This document shows positions 1 to 8,461 of a stretch of 15,257 bases of DNA, in pieces (positions within the stretch are counted from its first letter, which is position 1; each line of letters opens with the position of its first letter). The stretch lies in the NCBI GenBank assembly GCA_002315795.1, contig DCIF01000036.1:464-15720 (forward strand). The letters are read 5' to 3'. Made by a program: the position numbers and the translations under genes. The stretch is from Bacteroidales bacterium UBA1733 (GTDB lineage: Bacteria; Bacteroidota; Bacteroidia; Bacteroidales; UBA3663). The notes beneath the pieces are model-generated. The model was given only the letters and a program-made list of their open reading frames with translations, was not told the origin of the DNA and ran no database searches.

Positions 1-43
1 GATTAGTTATTAGTTAGGGAGTTATTAGTTAGGGAGTTATCAG
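1..43. repeat. Intergenic 7+8-bp tandem repeat
   Basis: Read on the plus strand, GTTATTA (7 bp) and GTTAGGGA (8 bp) alternate: 6-12, 13-20, 21-27, 28-35, then a diverged GTTATCA at 36-42. On the minus strand the units read AACTCCCT and AACTAAT, which resemble the AACTCCT units found inside the helicase gene at 9422. The tract lies immediately after the stop codon of the 72-residue membrane protein and may continue to the left of the window. The minus-strand units contain TAA, so it is not coding. Function unknown. Confidence 0.8.
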
Positions 44-44
44 A

Positions 45-263
45 TTACCAGCGAGCGCCATTCTTCTTGGCCTTCGGCTTCATGTTACCGACGAAGAGTC
101 GGGTCATGAAGAGCATCATCGCGAAGATGACCGCCATAAAGAGGCAACCGACTGCAGCCACAGGATAGTTCATCGCAAAGAAGCAGTATCCTGCTCCTAT
201 CAAGGCAGCAACAATGAGTGTCGTGACAACGATAGTATAGATGCGAATGAACTTATCGAGCAT
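45..263 (-). CDS. Small two-helix inner-membrane protein
   Basis: This 72-residue protein is unrecognised as a family. Two hydrophobic segments are visible, roughly residues 9-29 and 33-53, separated by a short turn (around MNYPVA), so it is probably a helical hairpin in the inner membrane. The C-terminus, from about residue 61, is basic (several Lys and an Arg) and by the positive-inside rule probably cytoplasmic. The ATG at 261-263 is the only sensible start, since it leaves a short N-terminal stretch (MLDKFIRIY) before helix 1. It lies 49 bp downstream of the NifU-like gene on the same strand with no promoter recognised between them, so it is probably the second gene of that transcript. 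The gap is mostly a heptamer repeat. A role linked to the Fe-S scaffold protein is only a guess from position. Confidence 0.75.
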   Translation of the reverse strand: MLDKFIRIYTIVVTTLIVAALIGAGYCFFAMNYPVAAVGCLFMAVIFAMMLFMTRLFVGNMKPKAKKNGARW

Positions 264-266
264 TGG

Positions 267-299
267 GACTAATAACTATTAACTATTAACTATTAACTT
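267..299. repeat. Intergenic AACTATT heptamer tract
   Basis: The heptamer AACTATT is repeated exactly at 274-280, 281-287 and 288-294, with diverged copies on either side (ACTAATA before, AACTTAT after). The tract fills most of the 49-bp gap between the NifU-like gene and the 72-residue membrane protein. Because 7 is not a multiple of 3, its TAA and TAG triplets appear in every frame on both strands, so it cannot be coding and would stop translational read-through from either side. Confidence 0.85.
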
Positions 300-312
300 A
301 TCGCTCTCGATA

Positions 313-1005
313 TTATTCCTTACGTGGGTCGATGTACTTAACAGCGTCCTTGAAGCGACCGTAGCAGCCGGTAGCCTTCTTAACTGCCTCATTAGCATCC
401 ATACCCTCCTTGATCCACTGCATGAGCTTGCCCATGTGTACGAACTCGTAACCGATAACCTCATTGTTAGCGTCGAGAGCCATGCGTGTGCAGTAACCCT
501 CGGTCATCTGGAGGTAACGTGAACCCTTGAGCTTGGTGCCGTACATGGTACCAACCTGTGAAACGAGACCCTTACCGAGATCCTCAAGGCCAGCACCTAC
601 AACGAGACCGCCCTCAGAGAAAGCAGACTGGGTACGACCGTAAACGATCTGGAGGAAAAGCTCGCGCATTGCGGTGTTGATAGCATCACATACGAGGTCA
701 GTATTGAGAGCCTCAAGGATGGTCTTGCCTGGGAGAATCTCAGATGCCATAGCAGCTGAGTGGGTCATACCAGAGCAACCAACGGTCTCAACGAGACACT
801 CCTCGATAACACCTTCCTTAACGTTAAGGCTGAGCTTACAGGTACCCTGCTGAGGAGCACACCAGCCAATACCGTGTGTGAAACCAGAAATGTCCTTGAT
901 TTCCTTAGCGTGGATCCACTTACCCTCTTCAGGGATTGGAGCATTTGCATGATTAGCGCCCTTGGTGACGCAGCACATGTTTTCAACTTCCTTTGAATAA
1001 ACCAT
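313..1005 (-). CDS. NifU/IscU-like iron-sulfur cluster scaffold protein
   Basis: This 230-residue protein is expected to act in the cytoplasm as a scaffold or carrier in Fe-S cluster assembly. The IscU/NifU N-terminal fold is recognisable at residues 45-110: a Cys-containing segment GIGWCAPQQGTC (C49, C56), then a beta strand leading to VETVGCSGMT (C77), the GKTILEAL motif, and C106 in LVCDAIN, matching the order of ligand cysteines in IscU. Further cysteines (C11, C12, C172, C214) and a C-terminal extension of about 100 residues are not part of classical IscU but fit a longer Bacteroidota version. The frame stays open upstream to 1125, but that stretch overlaps the promoter at 1095-1125, so I start at the ATG at 1003-1005, giving MVYSKEVENMCCV. 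A second ATG at 976-978 with AAGGAAG upstream is an alternative. It heads a probable two-gene transcript with the small membrane protein. Confidence 0.8.
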   Translation of the reverse strand: MVYSKEVENMCCVTKGANHANAPIPEEGKWIHAKEIKDISGFTHGIGWCAPQQGTCKLSLNVKEGVIEECLVETVGCSGMTHSAAMASEILPGKTILEALNTDLVCDAINTAMRELFLQIVYGRTQSAFSEGGLVVGAGLEDLGKGLVSQVGTMYGTKLKGSRYLQMTEGYCTRMALDANNEVIGYEFVHMGKLMQWIKEGMDANEAVKKATGCYGRFKDAVKYIDPRKE

Positions 1006-1094
1006 AGTTTTGTTGAATAATATTAAAAATTTGTAAATGGAATTGGTACTAACACTTAAGGATGAATGAGTAGTAAGCACTCTATTATCCGCTG

Positions 1095-1125
1095 CAAAGA
1101 TAATCAATAATGAGTATTTTTGCAA
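1095..1125 (-). promoter_or_regulatory. Bacteroidota-type promoter for the NifU-like gene
   Basis: On the minus strand, TTG (complement of 1123-1125), a 20-bp spacer and TATCTTTG (complement of 1095-1102) match the Bacteroidota housekeeping promoter pattern TTTG-N19-21-TAnnTTTG. Transcription would start near 1089, giving a leader of roughly 85 nt before the ATG at 1005. The position also argues against the longer open frame that begins at 1125. Confidence 0.7.
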
Positions 1126-1242
1126 GTATTACCTCTTTAAAATAATAAAAAACTTGCGGAGAAAAGAAAAAAAGTCTTGTGTTTCGGAATTTTTGATAAT
1201 TACGATTAACATTATTTTCTTTCGAATGTTAAACCGATGAGA

Positions 1243-3624
1243 TCAGAATGGATAACCGACAGCGAGATTATATCCGAGATTCTTGAAAAAACCATTACGG
1301 CAGTTGAAATAACTGTCTGAAAAATCTGCGTTCGGATCATGCAGCGGCACACCCACATCAAATCGTAAAACCAGCATACCAAGATCATAACGGAAACCGA
1401 ATCCGCAATCCAAAGCAATCTGATTGATAGGATTCTTGATCATCTTAGGATAGCCTAATATCTCATAGATAGTTTTATACTCCTCATCATTGTCAGATGA
1501 AAACACCCATATATTACCGGCATCGACAAACATCGCACCATAGAGATTGCCAGAGAGTGGGAAACGGTATTCAAGATTGGCTTCGAGCTTATAGTCACCC
1601 ACGCAGAACAGACGGATATTCTGATAGATTCCCACGGATTCAAGGGCTTCGAGATTGAACGAACCAGGACCCACAGAACGTGCAGCAAAGCCTCTGAGTG
1701 AATTGGCGCCACCAATGTAAAACGACTCAGAATAAGGCATGTCTGTTGAGTTGCCATAAGCATAGCCGAAACCCGCCAGCAGTCGTGTCACAATAGACTG
1801 TCTTGGGGTGATATGATAGTTATTACGGAACTCTGAAGTAAACTTGAAGAATTGCGAGAACCTCTGTCCCCAGATCTGTCGTTCTCCCTGTTTCTTATGC
1901 TCTCCGAACAATCCCATCAGGATGTCACTCACTCCACCTGCCTCAGCAGCAGACAGACGCAGATACTGCTGTGAGGCCTTTTCTGATCGCGTGCTTGAGT
2001 TATCATAGATCCAGGTAAAAGACATCTGAGGGATGAACTGATCTTGCAGAGAGTTCTGGAGCGACAGATTCTTACTGACAATAGAGTCGAAGCTGGCGGT
2101 CGTATTGAGCGTATGCAGATAAGTCAGACGCAAAGGTGTGAAGATGAACGAATGATTCTCACCTCGCGTAAACGTATATTCCATTGCGGCCGACGTCTTG
2201 ACCATCTCAAAGTATCCGCCACGTCGCTGCCAATCGACAGAGAGACTGTATCGAGACGTGAAAGGGTTATCCGGATTGGCATGCCAGATGCAAGGGAAAG
2301 GCAGACGTGGAATGCTGTACGACAGTTTCGTACCGAACTCAAAGCTGTTGGGTAACAGGTCTGTACCGCCTTTACCCGTGTACCATTCGTAGCTGCCAGA
2401 GAACTCACCAGAAAGCATCTCACCGCCCCCAAAGAGATTACGTCGCTGAGCCGTGAAAGTAGCTCCAGGACCTATCTGCTCGTTATCCTTATAGACGACA
2501 CCGACCTCGGTTCCGCCACTCCATGGCACCGCATTCACAGCATGGATTTTGAGTCGCATACGCAACGTATCATTGGCAGGATCGAGCGACATGGATTCCA
2601 TTTCACGTTCCGGATTAAGTACGGTGAACTCAGTGGTTGTGTATTGGAAAGCATTGAGTCTGCTGAGATTCTTTTTGATCTTTTCGTCCATATCAGGCTT
2701 ATAGATCGCACCCTCTCTGAAGTTCAGTGCTCTGCGCAGGAACTTGGTTTTCACCATCTGTTTTCCATTGTAGCCAACAGACATAAATCCCAGAGAATCA
2801 TAATGCTGCAGTTTCATGCCATAGCCATAGTCGAGATGATAGAGTACCGAGTCAATGACACAGGGACGCATGGCTTTAACATCGGTCGATACCTCAGGAA
2901 CGACACGCAGAGACACCGTATTCGTGGCCAGTGTACTATCGCCAAGATACTTCACTTTATCAGGGGTAAAGAAGAAGAAGCCAGAGTCGCGCATCACCTC
3001 AGAGATACGGTTCTTCTCCGACTCAAGCACAGAAGCCGAGAAACGGTCACCAGTGTGCAAATAGCTGTCGGCCTGCGTATTCTTCAGGATTCGGTCAACC
3101 GTATAGGAAGGCGTATGCTGAAGCTCGATCTTTCCCAATTTTGACTGGTGATTGTAAGTCACATCATACGCCAGTCTGGCCTGCAGTGAGTCCTCCTTAT
3201 TATATATAGTATCGAAAGTGACCACGGCATCGAAATAACCCTCGTCTTTCAGAATGGCCTCAGCTGCCTGTGCACGCAGACGTGGATTGACCGCACTGAC
3301 ATATTTCGGATCTGACTTGAAGACACTCCACAGCCAGTGCTTGAAGCCTGTCTCGTGCTCCGGATATAACGAGTTATACACCCATAGTCCTATAGGGAGT
3401 GGCGACTGATGATAAGCAGAACCGAAAAAAGAATTGGTAGGCGTCACCTCAAGCGACACACGCATGGCCTCATCGACGGCTGCATCGACCGTATCAGACA
3501 CATGCGTCGTGATGCGATCTACACCCGTATAGAGCACCTCATTCTCGGCAAGATGTGACGTCGTACTGCACGAAACCGCACAGCACAGTGCCATTGCCAG
3601 AAAGGCTATCGACTTATTCTTCAT
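1243..3624 (-). CDS. tamL: TamL: lipoprotein-type TamA/BamA-family outer membrane protein
   Basis: This is an Omp85-superfamily protein of about 793 residues, the Bacteroidota counterpart of TamA. It is expected to work with TamB as an envelope-spanning module for outer-membrane protein assembly or lipid transport. Residues 1-19 look like a lipoprotein signal: hydrophobic core IAFLAMAL, then lipobox AVSC with C19 as the lipidated residue. No acidic residues directly follow C19, so a surface-export tag is not evident. Residues about 30-385 are soluble and POTRA-like, and from about residue 390 to the end is a 16-strand-type barrel. The family's signature lid motif is LRGF at about residue 643, and the protein ends in Phe (VGYPF), as outer membrane barrels do. 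Starts are possible at 3660, 3630 and 3624; I chose 3624 because AGGAAG sits 6 nt upstream. The gene overlaps the end of tamB by 11 bp, implying translational coupling. Confidence 0.85.
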   Translation of the reverse strand: MKNKSIAFLAMALCCAVSCSTTSHLAENEVLYTGVDRITTHVSDTVDAAVDEAMRVSLEVTPTNSFFGSAYHQSPLPIGLWVYNSLYPEHETGFKHWLWSVFKSDPKYVSAVNPRLRAQAAEAILKDEGYFDAVVTFDTIYNKEDSLQARLAYDVTYNHQSKLGKIELQHTPSYTVDRILKNTQADSYLHTGDRFSASVLESEKNRISEVMRDSGFFFFTPDKVKYLGDSTLATNTVSLRVVPEVSTDVKAMRPCVIDSVLYHLDYGYGMKLQHYDSLGFMSVGYNGKQMVKTKFLRRALNFREGAIYKPDMDEKIKKNLSRLNAFQYTTTEFTVLNPEREMESMSLDPANDTLRMRLKIHAVNAVPWSGGTEVGVVYKDNEQIGPGATFTAQRRNLFGGGEMLSGEFSGSYEWYTGKGGTDLLPNSFEFGTKLSYSIPRLPFPCIWHANPDNPFTSRYSLSVDWQRRGGYFEMVKTSAAMEYTFTRGENHSFIFTPLRLTYLHTLNTTASFDSIVSKNLSLQNSLQDQFIPQMSFTWIYDNSSTRSEKASQQYLRLSAAEAGGVSDILMGLFGEHKKQGERQIWGQRFSQFFKFTSEFRNNYHITPRQSIVTRLLAGFGYAYGNSTDMPYSESFYIGGANSLRGFAARSVGPGSFNLEALESVGIYQNIRLFCVGDYKLEANLEYRFPLSGNLYGAMFVDAGNIWVFSSDNDEEYKTIYEILGYPKMIKNPINQIALDCGFGFRYDLGMLVLRFDVGVPLHDPNADFSDSYFNCRNGFFKNLGYNLAVGYPF

Positions 3625-6600
3625 TCTCATCTTCCTGCTGTATTTCTTCTTCCTCCTCACGATGCTGCAGTTCCCTGATCGCTGCCTGGATACGTGCCTG
3701 ACGCGACTTATTTGCGGGTATCAGCAGATGCTTGAACTTGTAGGCCTGTCGCTCCTGCGCATAGCCGATGCCCATCTCAAGCAGCTCTCCTTCGAAGACC
3801 GATTCATAGTTATATCTGCGATAGAGCTTCAGATAGTGCGATCCGTCTTTCTTGATAAGCCACTCCAGCGACATATCTCCCAGACGGGCACCATTACCCA
3901 TGGTCGGATCACCGCCACTCGATACACGTCCACCGAACGTAGCACGGAAACGGTCGTTCAGGAAGCGTTGTGACACCTTGATCGAATAATCAGTGCGCGC
4001 TGTACCGGTCTCGCTGCTATAGGTATCGATACCCAGATCCAGATCGGTATTCTTGAGTGCACTTCCCAGCATCTGATCCATCTGTCGGTTCAGAACTGAG
4101 TTCAGAGCAGCATTGGCAGCACCGAGACCTACATTACTGTCGTTACCCGGACCCAGATAGGTCTGAGCCACCAGCAGCATCAGCGCCGTCTTGCTACGCT
4201 CCTCTTCGGTCATTGACTCAATATCGGTATTGATCGATCCGTCTTCAGGAGCAGAGCAGGTAAACGACATATCGAGCGCATCGAGCGATCCGGTGATGTT
4301 GATCGTAACGACGAAGTTCACCATACGGTTGCCCTGATCATCGCTCACTTGTGCACGCACGTTCTCACTGGCCAGAATGTTGATGTCCGGATCGACAGGA
4401 GCCTCACCGTTCCAGCTGACGTTACTGCTGTTGAGGATGTTGAATTTCTTGGTCACTGGCAGAATAGGCAGCTTATAGTCAACCGTACCGCTCGTGACGT
4501 CATAGACACCGCTCATCTTCAGTTGACCGTCAGCCGTACACTGCATCATCAGCGGACCGCCACCCACAATCGTGACATGATTGTTATCCGTTCCAGGCAG
4601 ATAAGTATTGACGCGCACATCCTTGTCGATGTCAATCTTCATCTCCATGGTCAGACCCTCTTCTACGGCATTCACCAGCGGAGCCATATTCGAATGAGCC
4701 AGCTCGCGATCCATCTGACGGAAGCTGACAAACTCTACCAGCTGATCTACCTTACTGGTCGATTGCAACGGGTCATCCTGCAGATAGTAGTTGAGGTTCG
4801 TACCAGAGAGTACCTGCAGCTTACCTGAAACGTCGAGATCAGAAAGCTTGCCCTTGACACGCATATCGGCCGATATTGGCAGACGTCCGTAGATATACTG
4901 GTCTTTCAGACGCAGACGCTGGCTGTTGATCAGTTGCACGTTCTCACCAAGCAGACGGAAGTCCAGTTCCGGATTCGAGAGACTCTTGCGCAGATCCACC
5001 GAACCACGCAACGTCAGCGGATTCTTATTGGCTCCTAAGATGTTATAGTTGCGCAATATGAGACGATTGTTCTGCACACGTATAGTATCCTGTGGCAAGT
5101 GCAAAGTCGCATCCAGATCGCTTATATTCGCACTGGCATCGTGCATCGTGAGATACGCATTCAGACGCGCATTCTCGAAGTCCTTGCCACGCAGCGAGAA
5201 CTCACCAGATGACGTGCCATACACGTTGAAATCAGCAGGCAAAAAGAGGTTAGCCAGTGGCAATGGCAGCTCTGTGATCGAAGCTTTGAGATTGACTGTA
5301 TCGGCCAGTGCAGCCGCCAGATCCATCTTCACTACATTGTCGATCGTCAGCTTACCTGTCAAATCCTTACGCGAATGAGCCACATGGATCTGTCCGTCAT
5401 AAGACAGGGTATCGGCCTTGTATTCCCCTAAGCGGAACTTCCTGATACCCGAACGTATCTGTCCGCCGAGACTGTCAGGATAGAGGTCGGCCAAAGCCGT
5501 CATATTCAGGACACCGTCGATGTCGCCTTCCCACTTCACCGTATTGGCCACCGTCGCCAGATCAAGGTTTTGCAGACGCACCAGCATCTGGTTACCCACG
5601 TCACGATCCTTGGCCTTACGTGTAAAGACATCGAGCGTCATTCCCTTCGGACCCGTCATCTGCACCTTGGCCTTACTGTTGGTGCGCTGATGTTCCTGAT
5701 AGTTCCTATACTCCATCAAACTGATGAAGTTATCCTTGTTGACCGTAAATTTCTGTCCATAGATCGTCGGATCTTTCTCCAGACGGAAAGTGGTCGTATC
5801 GTTACCGATGGCCAGCGAAGCCGCAGCATCATAGAGTGTCACATAGTTGCCATCGACATACTTCACATCCATGGCCACACTGTCTGGCATCATCAGGCCA
5901 CTGGCATGGATATTATAGGTATCACGAGCCTTCGGATCGATATGCAATGCATGTCCGCTCAACTTGTAACCATAGAGTTCTCCGAGCGAGTCGGTCTTCG
6001 AAAGATACTTACACGGACGCACCTCAGCCAGGATCGAATCATAATCTACCGTACGATCGTCATTTCTCAAGCCGATGACGGCTGCATCCAGATTAAGGTC
6101 GAAGAGGTTATAAGCCGCGATATCTATGCTTTTGAAGTCATATCCTAAATAGTTGATCGCCGGATAGAATGGATTGTTCTGCGCGATGTGGAAATCCACC
6201 TGTCCCTGTGGCAACGTACGCTGTATGGCATTGAAGTCGAACCGCAGATCGCTGACCTGACGCCCTATCTCCTCGCTCATCACCGTCAGGATCCCTGGCA
6301 ACTCACGGATGGTCTTTTCTGTATTGAAACTCAGTGCAGCATCGCCACCGGTCACATCCGCATATAGCATACCGGGTTCAGACTCCAGCGTCATCAGGAT
6401 GCTGTCAAAGTGTTGTACCTGCAAGCCGTCATCGTAGCGCAGGCAATCTACGCGCATCGCTGCCTTTGCCACGTCTCCCCAGTCATAATAGCCACCAAAC
6501 GACGTATTAAACGACAAGATACCGAAGTCCTTCTGAGCATAACCAGCCGGCAGATTGGCCAGATCGATGTTCGGTGCGTTGACAAAACCCTGGATCGAAA

Positions 6601-8317
6601 GTGTATCCTTCAGATAGATACCCTCCAGATGCGTATCAAGCTGCAGCGGATCGTAGTCAGAATGCGCATCGGCCACAAAGTTACCGCCATCCAGTTGCAG
6701 CGACAACCGCACGTCGCGCACCACATCCTGTCGGCCATTCTGAGTGTAGCAGAGCGAATCGATCTGCACCAGCGTCTCGGTACTGATCCATTTGCTGGGG
6801 AATTTGAAGTGTCGGCCATCGGCATTCACACGGGCCACAATACCATCTACCAGGACGCTTGGCATAAATTCGCTCACATTCAGATGCTGTGCATTGGCCT
6901 GCACATGATATTTCTCTTGCGTCAGCACATACGAGGCCTCAGCATTCAGCACATCAGCCTCCTTCTGACGCATATCCACACGTCCGGCCAATAGCTGCTG
7001 TCGCTGCGAGATCTCCATATCTATGGCCAACGAATCGGGTAATCGATAGTTGCGTTTCTCGGGCACCTCCACAAACGTAGAGAGCAGATAGTCGGCATGC
7101 GTCAGTTCACTCTTCACCGTAGCGGCAATGCTTCGCTGATCCTGGTCAAAAGGCTGCAAACCGAAGGCCTCTGCCTTGAGTTCCACGTTTTGATCGATGG
7201 CGACATCCAGTTTTCGCAGATCCAGGCTGTCGCCAGTCACACGTCCCTGCAGCGCCAGATTGAGGATCTTTCCCTGCCAGTATCTGGTCAGATTTGGCAG
7301 ATAAGGAGCAGCCAGACGAAACAGGTTCGCCGAATCAAGCTTACACAGCAGCGAAGTATTCAGATAGCCGTTATGCAGCGAATCGAACAGTGCCAGATGC
7401 ATCTGCATCTCTCCCTGCAGATGGGCCTCGTTGGCCAACTGCAGATCCAGATCACTGACTCTCAGCTCGCGGTCTTCTTTCTCAAACCGTGTAGCCAGCT
7501 GTGTCACTTCCAGTCCTGAATAAGTGTCAAGAGCGTGCAGCTCGTTCACCGTTGCACGTATCAGATGCGTGTCGTAAAGGATGTCCTGTGCTGCTAACGA
7601 CACACTGTCCAGGCTCAAATGATTATAGTCAAGATACGGCATCTTCTGTCCACTCTGGCGCGCATCCAGAAGACAGGAATCGCTCGAATGATAAGCCACC
7701 TGTCCGTCATGCACTTCCAGTTTCTTGAGAGAAACAAACCACTCCTGGTCCTCCTCATCGTCCTCATCCGGACCTGACGGACCCAGATAGACGTTCAGCT
7801 TAGGTTCATGCAGATGCATGTATGCCAGTCGCAACTGAGACTGCATCGGATCGACCTCAATCTTCTCAATGTCGAACTGCTCTACTTCACCACTGATGCC
7901 GAACGACTCTGTCAGCGAGTCCATGCCTATCACCACATCACGCACCTCCAGCTTGTTCACCACAAAAAAAGGCTGACTCAGCGGGATCTCATCCAGACTC
8001 GTACGCAGACTTCCCACGCTGACCAGTGGCGTTCCGTCCTTGCGCTTCAGTACGGCCACGTTGTGGATATTCAGTTTCAACGGGAACTCCACACGCACCT
8101 TGCCCACCTGATATTCCAGGTCACTGCTGGTGGAATTCAGCCAATCCACCACTATCTCGCACACAAAATCCTGCACGGGTGGGATATAGAGCGACCATGG
8201 CAAAGCCAGGAGTATCAGGAACATGCACAAAAGGACGCGTATAAAGATACGCGACTTCTTAGGAGTCTTCTGCTCTACGACCGGCTCCTGTGTGGTTTCC
8301 AGTTGCTCGTTTGCCAT
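3614..8317 (-). CDS. tamB: TamB-like translocation/assembly module protein
   Basis: This 1567-residue protein is a member of the TamB/AsmA-like group: an inner-membrane anchor followed by a very long periplasmic beta-rich rod that reaches the outer-membrane partner TamL. Visible features are a cytoplasmic basic N-terminus (TPKKSRIFIR), one transmembrane helix at about residues 25-47, an AsmA-like start of the rod (VGKVRVEFPLKLNIHNV), over 1000 residues of repeated beta-strand character, and the conserved C-terminal TamB (DUF490) domain from about residue 1130. That domain includes the Gly/Ala/Asn-rich GLGAANAALNSVLNRQ and SQRFLNDRFRATFGGR. Past the domain is an unusual charged tail with a run of Glu (REEEEEIQQEDENEE) that shares bases with the start of tamL. 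Length is normal for the phylum. It is the first gene of the tamB-tamL operon, and its promoter is very close to the ATG. Substrate (proteins or phospholipid) cannot be told from sequence. Confidence 0.88.
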   Translation of the reverse strand: MANEQLETTQEPVVEQKTPKKSRIFIRVLLCMFLILLALPWSLYIPPVQDFVCEIVVDWLNSTSSDLEYQVGKVRVEFPLKLNIHNVAVLKRKDGTPLVSVGSLRTSLDEIPLSQPFFVVNKLEVRDVVIGMDSLTESFGISGEVEQFDIEKIEVDPMQSQLRLAYMHLHEPKLNVYLGPSGPDEDDEEDQEWFVSLKKLEVHDGQVAYHSSDSCLLDARQSGQKMPYLDYNHLSLDSVSLAAQDILYDTHLIRATVNELHALDTYSGLEVTQLATRFEKEDRELRVSDLDLQLANEAHLQGEMQMHLALFDSLHNGYLNTSLLCKLDSANLFRLAAPYLPNLTRYWQGKILNLALQGRVTGDSLDLRKLDVAIDQNVELKAEAFGLQPFDQDQRSIAATVKSELTHADYLLSTFVEVPEKRNYRLPDSLAIDMEISQRQQLLAGRVDMRQKEADVLNAEASYVLTQEKYHVQANAQHLNVSEFMPSVLVDGIVARVNADGRHFKFPSKWISTETLVQIDSLCYTQNGRQDVVRDVRLSLQLDGGNFVADAHSDYDPLQLDTHLEGIYLKDTLSIQGFVNAPNIDLANLPAGYAQKDFGILSFNTSFGGYYDWGDVAKAAMRVDCLRYDDGLQVQHFDSILMTLESEPGMLYADVTGGDAALSFNTEKTIRELPGILTVMSEEIGRQVSDLRFDFNAIQRTLPQGQVDFHIAQNNPFYPAINYLGYDFKSIDIAAYNLFDLNLDAAVIGLRNDDRTVDYDSILAEVRPCKYLSKTDSLGELYGYKLSGHALHIDPKARDTYNIHASGLMMPDSVAMDVKYVDGNYVTLYDAAASLAIGNDTTTFRLEKDPTIYGQKFTVNKDNFISLMEYRNYQEHQRTNSKAKVQMTGPKGMTLDVFTRKAKDRDVGNQMLVRLQNLDLATVANTVKWEGDIDGVLNMTALADLYPDSLGGQIRSGIRKFRLGEYKADTLSYDGQIHVAHSRKDLTGKLTIDNVVKMDLAAALADTVNLKASITELPLPLANLFLPADFNVYGTSSGEFSLRGKDFENARLNAYLTMHDASANISDLDATLHLPQDTIRVQNNRLILRNYNILGANKNPLTLRGSVDLRKSLSNPELDFRLLGENVQLINSQRLRLKDQYIYGRLPISADMRVKGKLSDLDVSGKLQVLSGTNLNYYLQDDPLQSTSKVDQLVEFVSFRQMDRELAHSNMAPLVNAVEEGLTMEMKIDIDKDVRVNTYLPGTDNNHVTIVGGGPLMMQCTADGQLKMSGVYDVTSGTVDYKLPILPVTKKFNILNSSNVSWNGEAPVDPDINILASENVRAQVSDDQGNRMVNFVVTINITGSLDALDMSFTCSAPEDGSINTDIESMTEEERSKTALMLLVAQTYLGPGNDSNVGLGAANAALNSVLNRQMDQMLGSALKNTDLDLGIDTYSSETGTARTDYSIKVSQRFLNDRFRATFGGRVSSGGDPTMGNGARLGDMSLEWLIKKDGSHYLKLYRRYNYESVFEGELLEMGIGYAQERQAYKFKHLLIPANKSRQARIQAAIRELQHREEEEEIQQEDENEE
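3631..3636 (-). promoter_or_regulatory. Shine-Dalgarno-like site for tamL
   Basis: AGGAAG lies on the minus strand, inside the last codons of tamB and 6 nt before the ATG at 3622-3624. Such sites are uncommon in Bacteroidota, so its good spacing favours the third of three possible in-frame starts (3660, 3630, 3624). It may be a by-product of the Gln/Glu-rich tail of TamB, so support is moderate. Confidence 0.4.
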
Positions 8318-8331
8318 AATCTATCTGCGCG

Positions 8332-8353
8332 CAAAGATAGTATATTATCTTTG
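8332..8353. promoter_or_regulatory. Perfect inverted repeat of two -7 boxes
   Basis: CAAAGATA at 8332-8339 and TATCTTTG at 8346-8353 form an 8-bp perfect inverted repeat with a 6-bp spacer (GTATAT). Each arm is itself a Bacteroidota -7 element, one facing tamB and one facing the helicase. It could be a pair of back-to-back divergent promoters or a binding site for a dimeric regulator. The plus-strand arm has only a poor -33 match (TCTG at 8324-8327, 18-bp spacing). Confidence 0.5.
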
Positions 8354-8363
8354 AAAAAAGAAA
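8332..8363 (-). promoter_or_regulatory. Probable promoter of the tamB-tamL operon
   Basis: On the minus strand, TATCTTTG (complement of 8332-8339) matches the -7 element TAnnTTTG. Twenty bases upstream is TTTC, one mismatch from the -33 element, within an A/T tract. Transcription would begin near 8326, leaving only about 8-10 nt before the tamB ATG at 8317, so the mRNA would be almost leaderless. Confidence 0.55.
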
Positions 8364-8400
8364 AAAAATCAGTTAAAACTCAAAAAAAGCCGACAAAAAC

Positions 8401-8431
8401 TTGTCATTATGGCCCCTACTCCTTATCTTTG
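8401..8431 (+). promoter_or_regulatory. Bacteroidota-type promoter for the nuclease-helicase
   Basis: TTG at 8401-8403, a 20-bp spacer and TATCTTTG at 8424-8431 fit the Bacteroidota promoter pattern. The expected start of transcription is near 8437, about 25 nt before the chosen ATG at 8462. It helps set that start, because the same frame stays open far upstream through the antisense of tamB. Confidence 0.65.
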
Positions 8432-8461
8432 CGCTGTTTTTCTGCTTTTCCAATCGTTTTT

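Noticed and set aside
1006..1125. N-terminal extension of 40 residues on the NifU-like protein.
   Set aside because: It overlaps the promoter at 1095-1125 and reads as low-quality sequence; the recognisable protein begins at MVYSKEVENM.
1208..1230. Inverted repeat AACATT/AATGTT after tamL as a terminator.
   Set aside because: The stem is 6 bp and weak, the loop is 11 nt, and no T-tract follows on the minus strand. I see no convincing terminator for the tamB-tamL operon in 1126-1242.
5570..6148. Several plus-strand open frames of 100-200 codons inside tamB and tamL, such as this one.
   Set aside because: They are antisense shadows of well-supported genes, with His/Arg/Ile-rich composition and no recognisable domains or start signals.
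7808..8461. The helicase reading frame stays open 218 codons upstream, giving a possible 1030-residue protein.
   Set aside because: The extra part is antisense to the start of tamB, shows no recognisable domain, and lies upstream of the promoter at 8401-8431. The protein fits the family when started at 8462.
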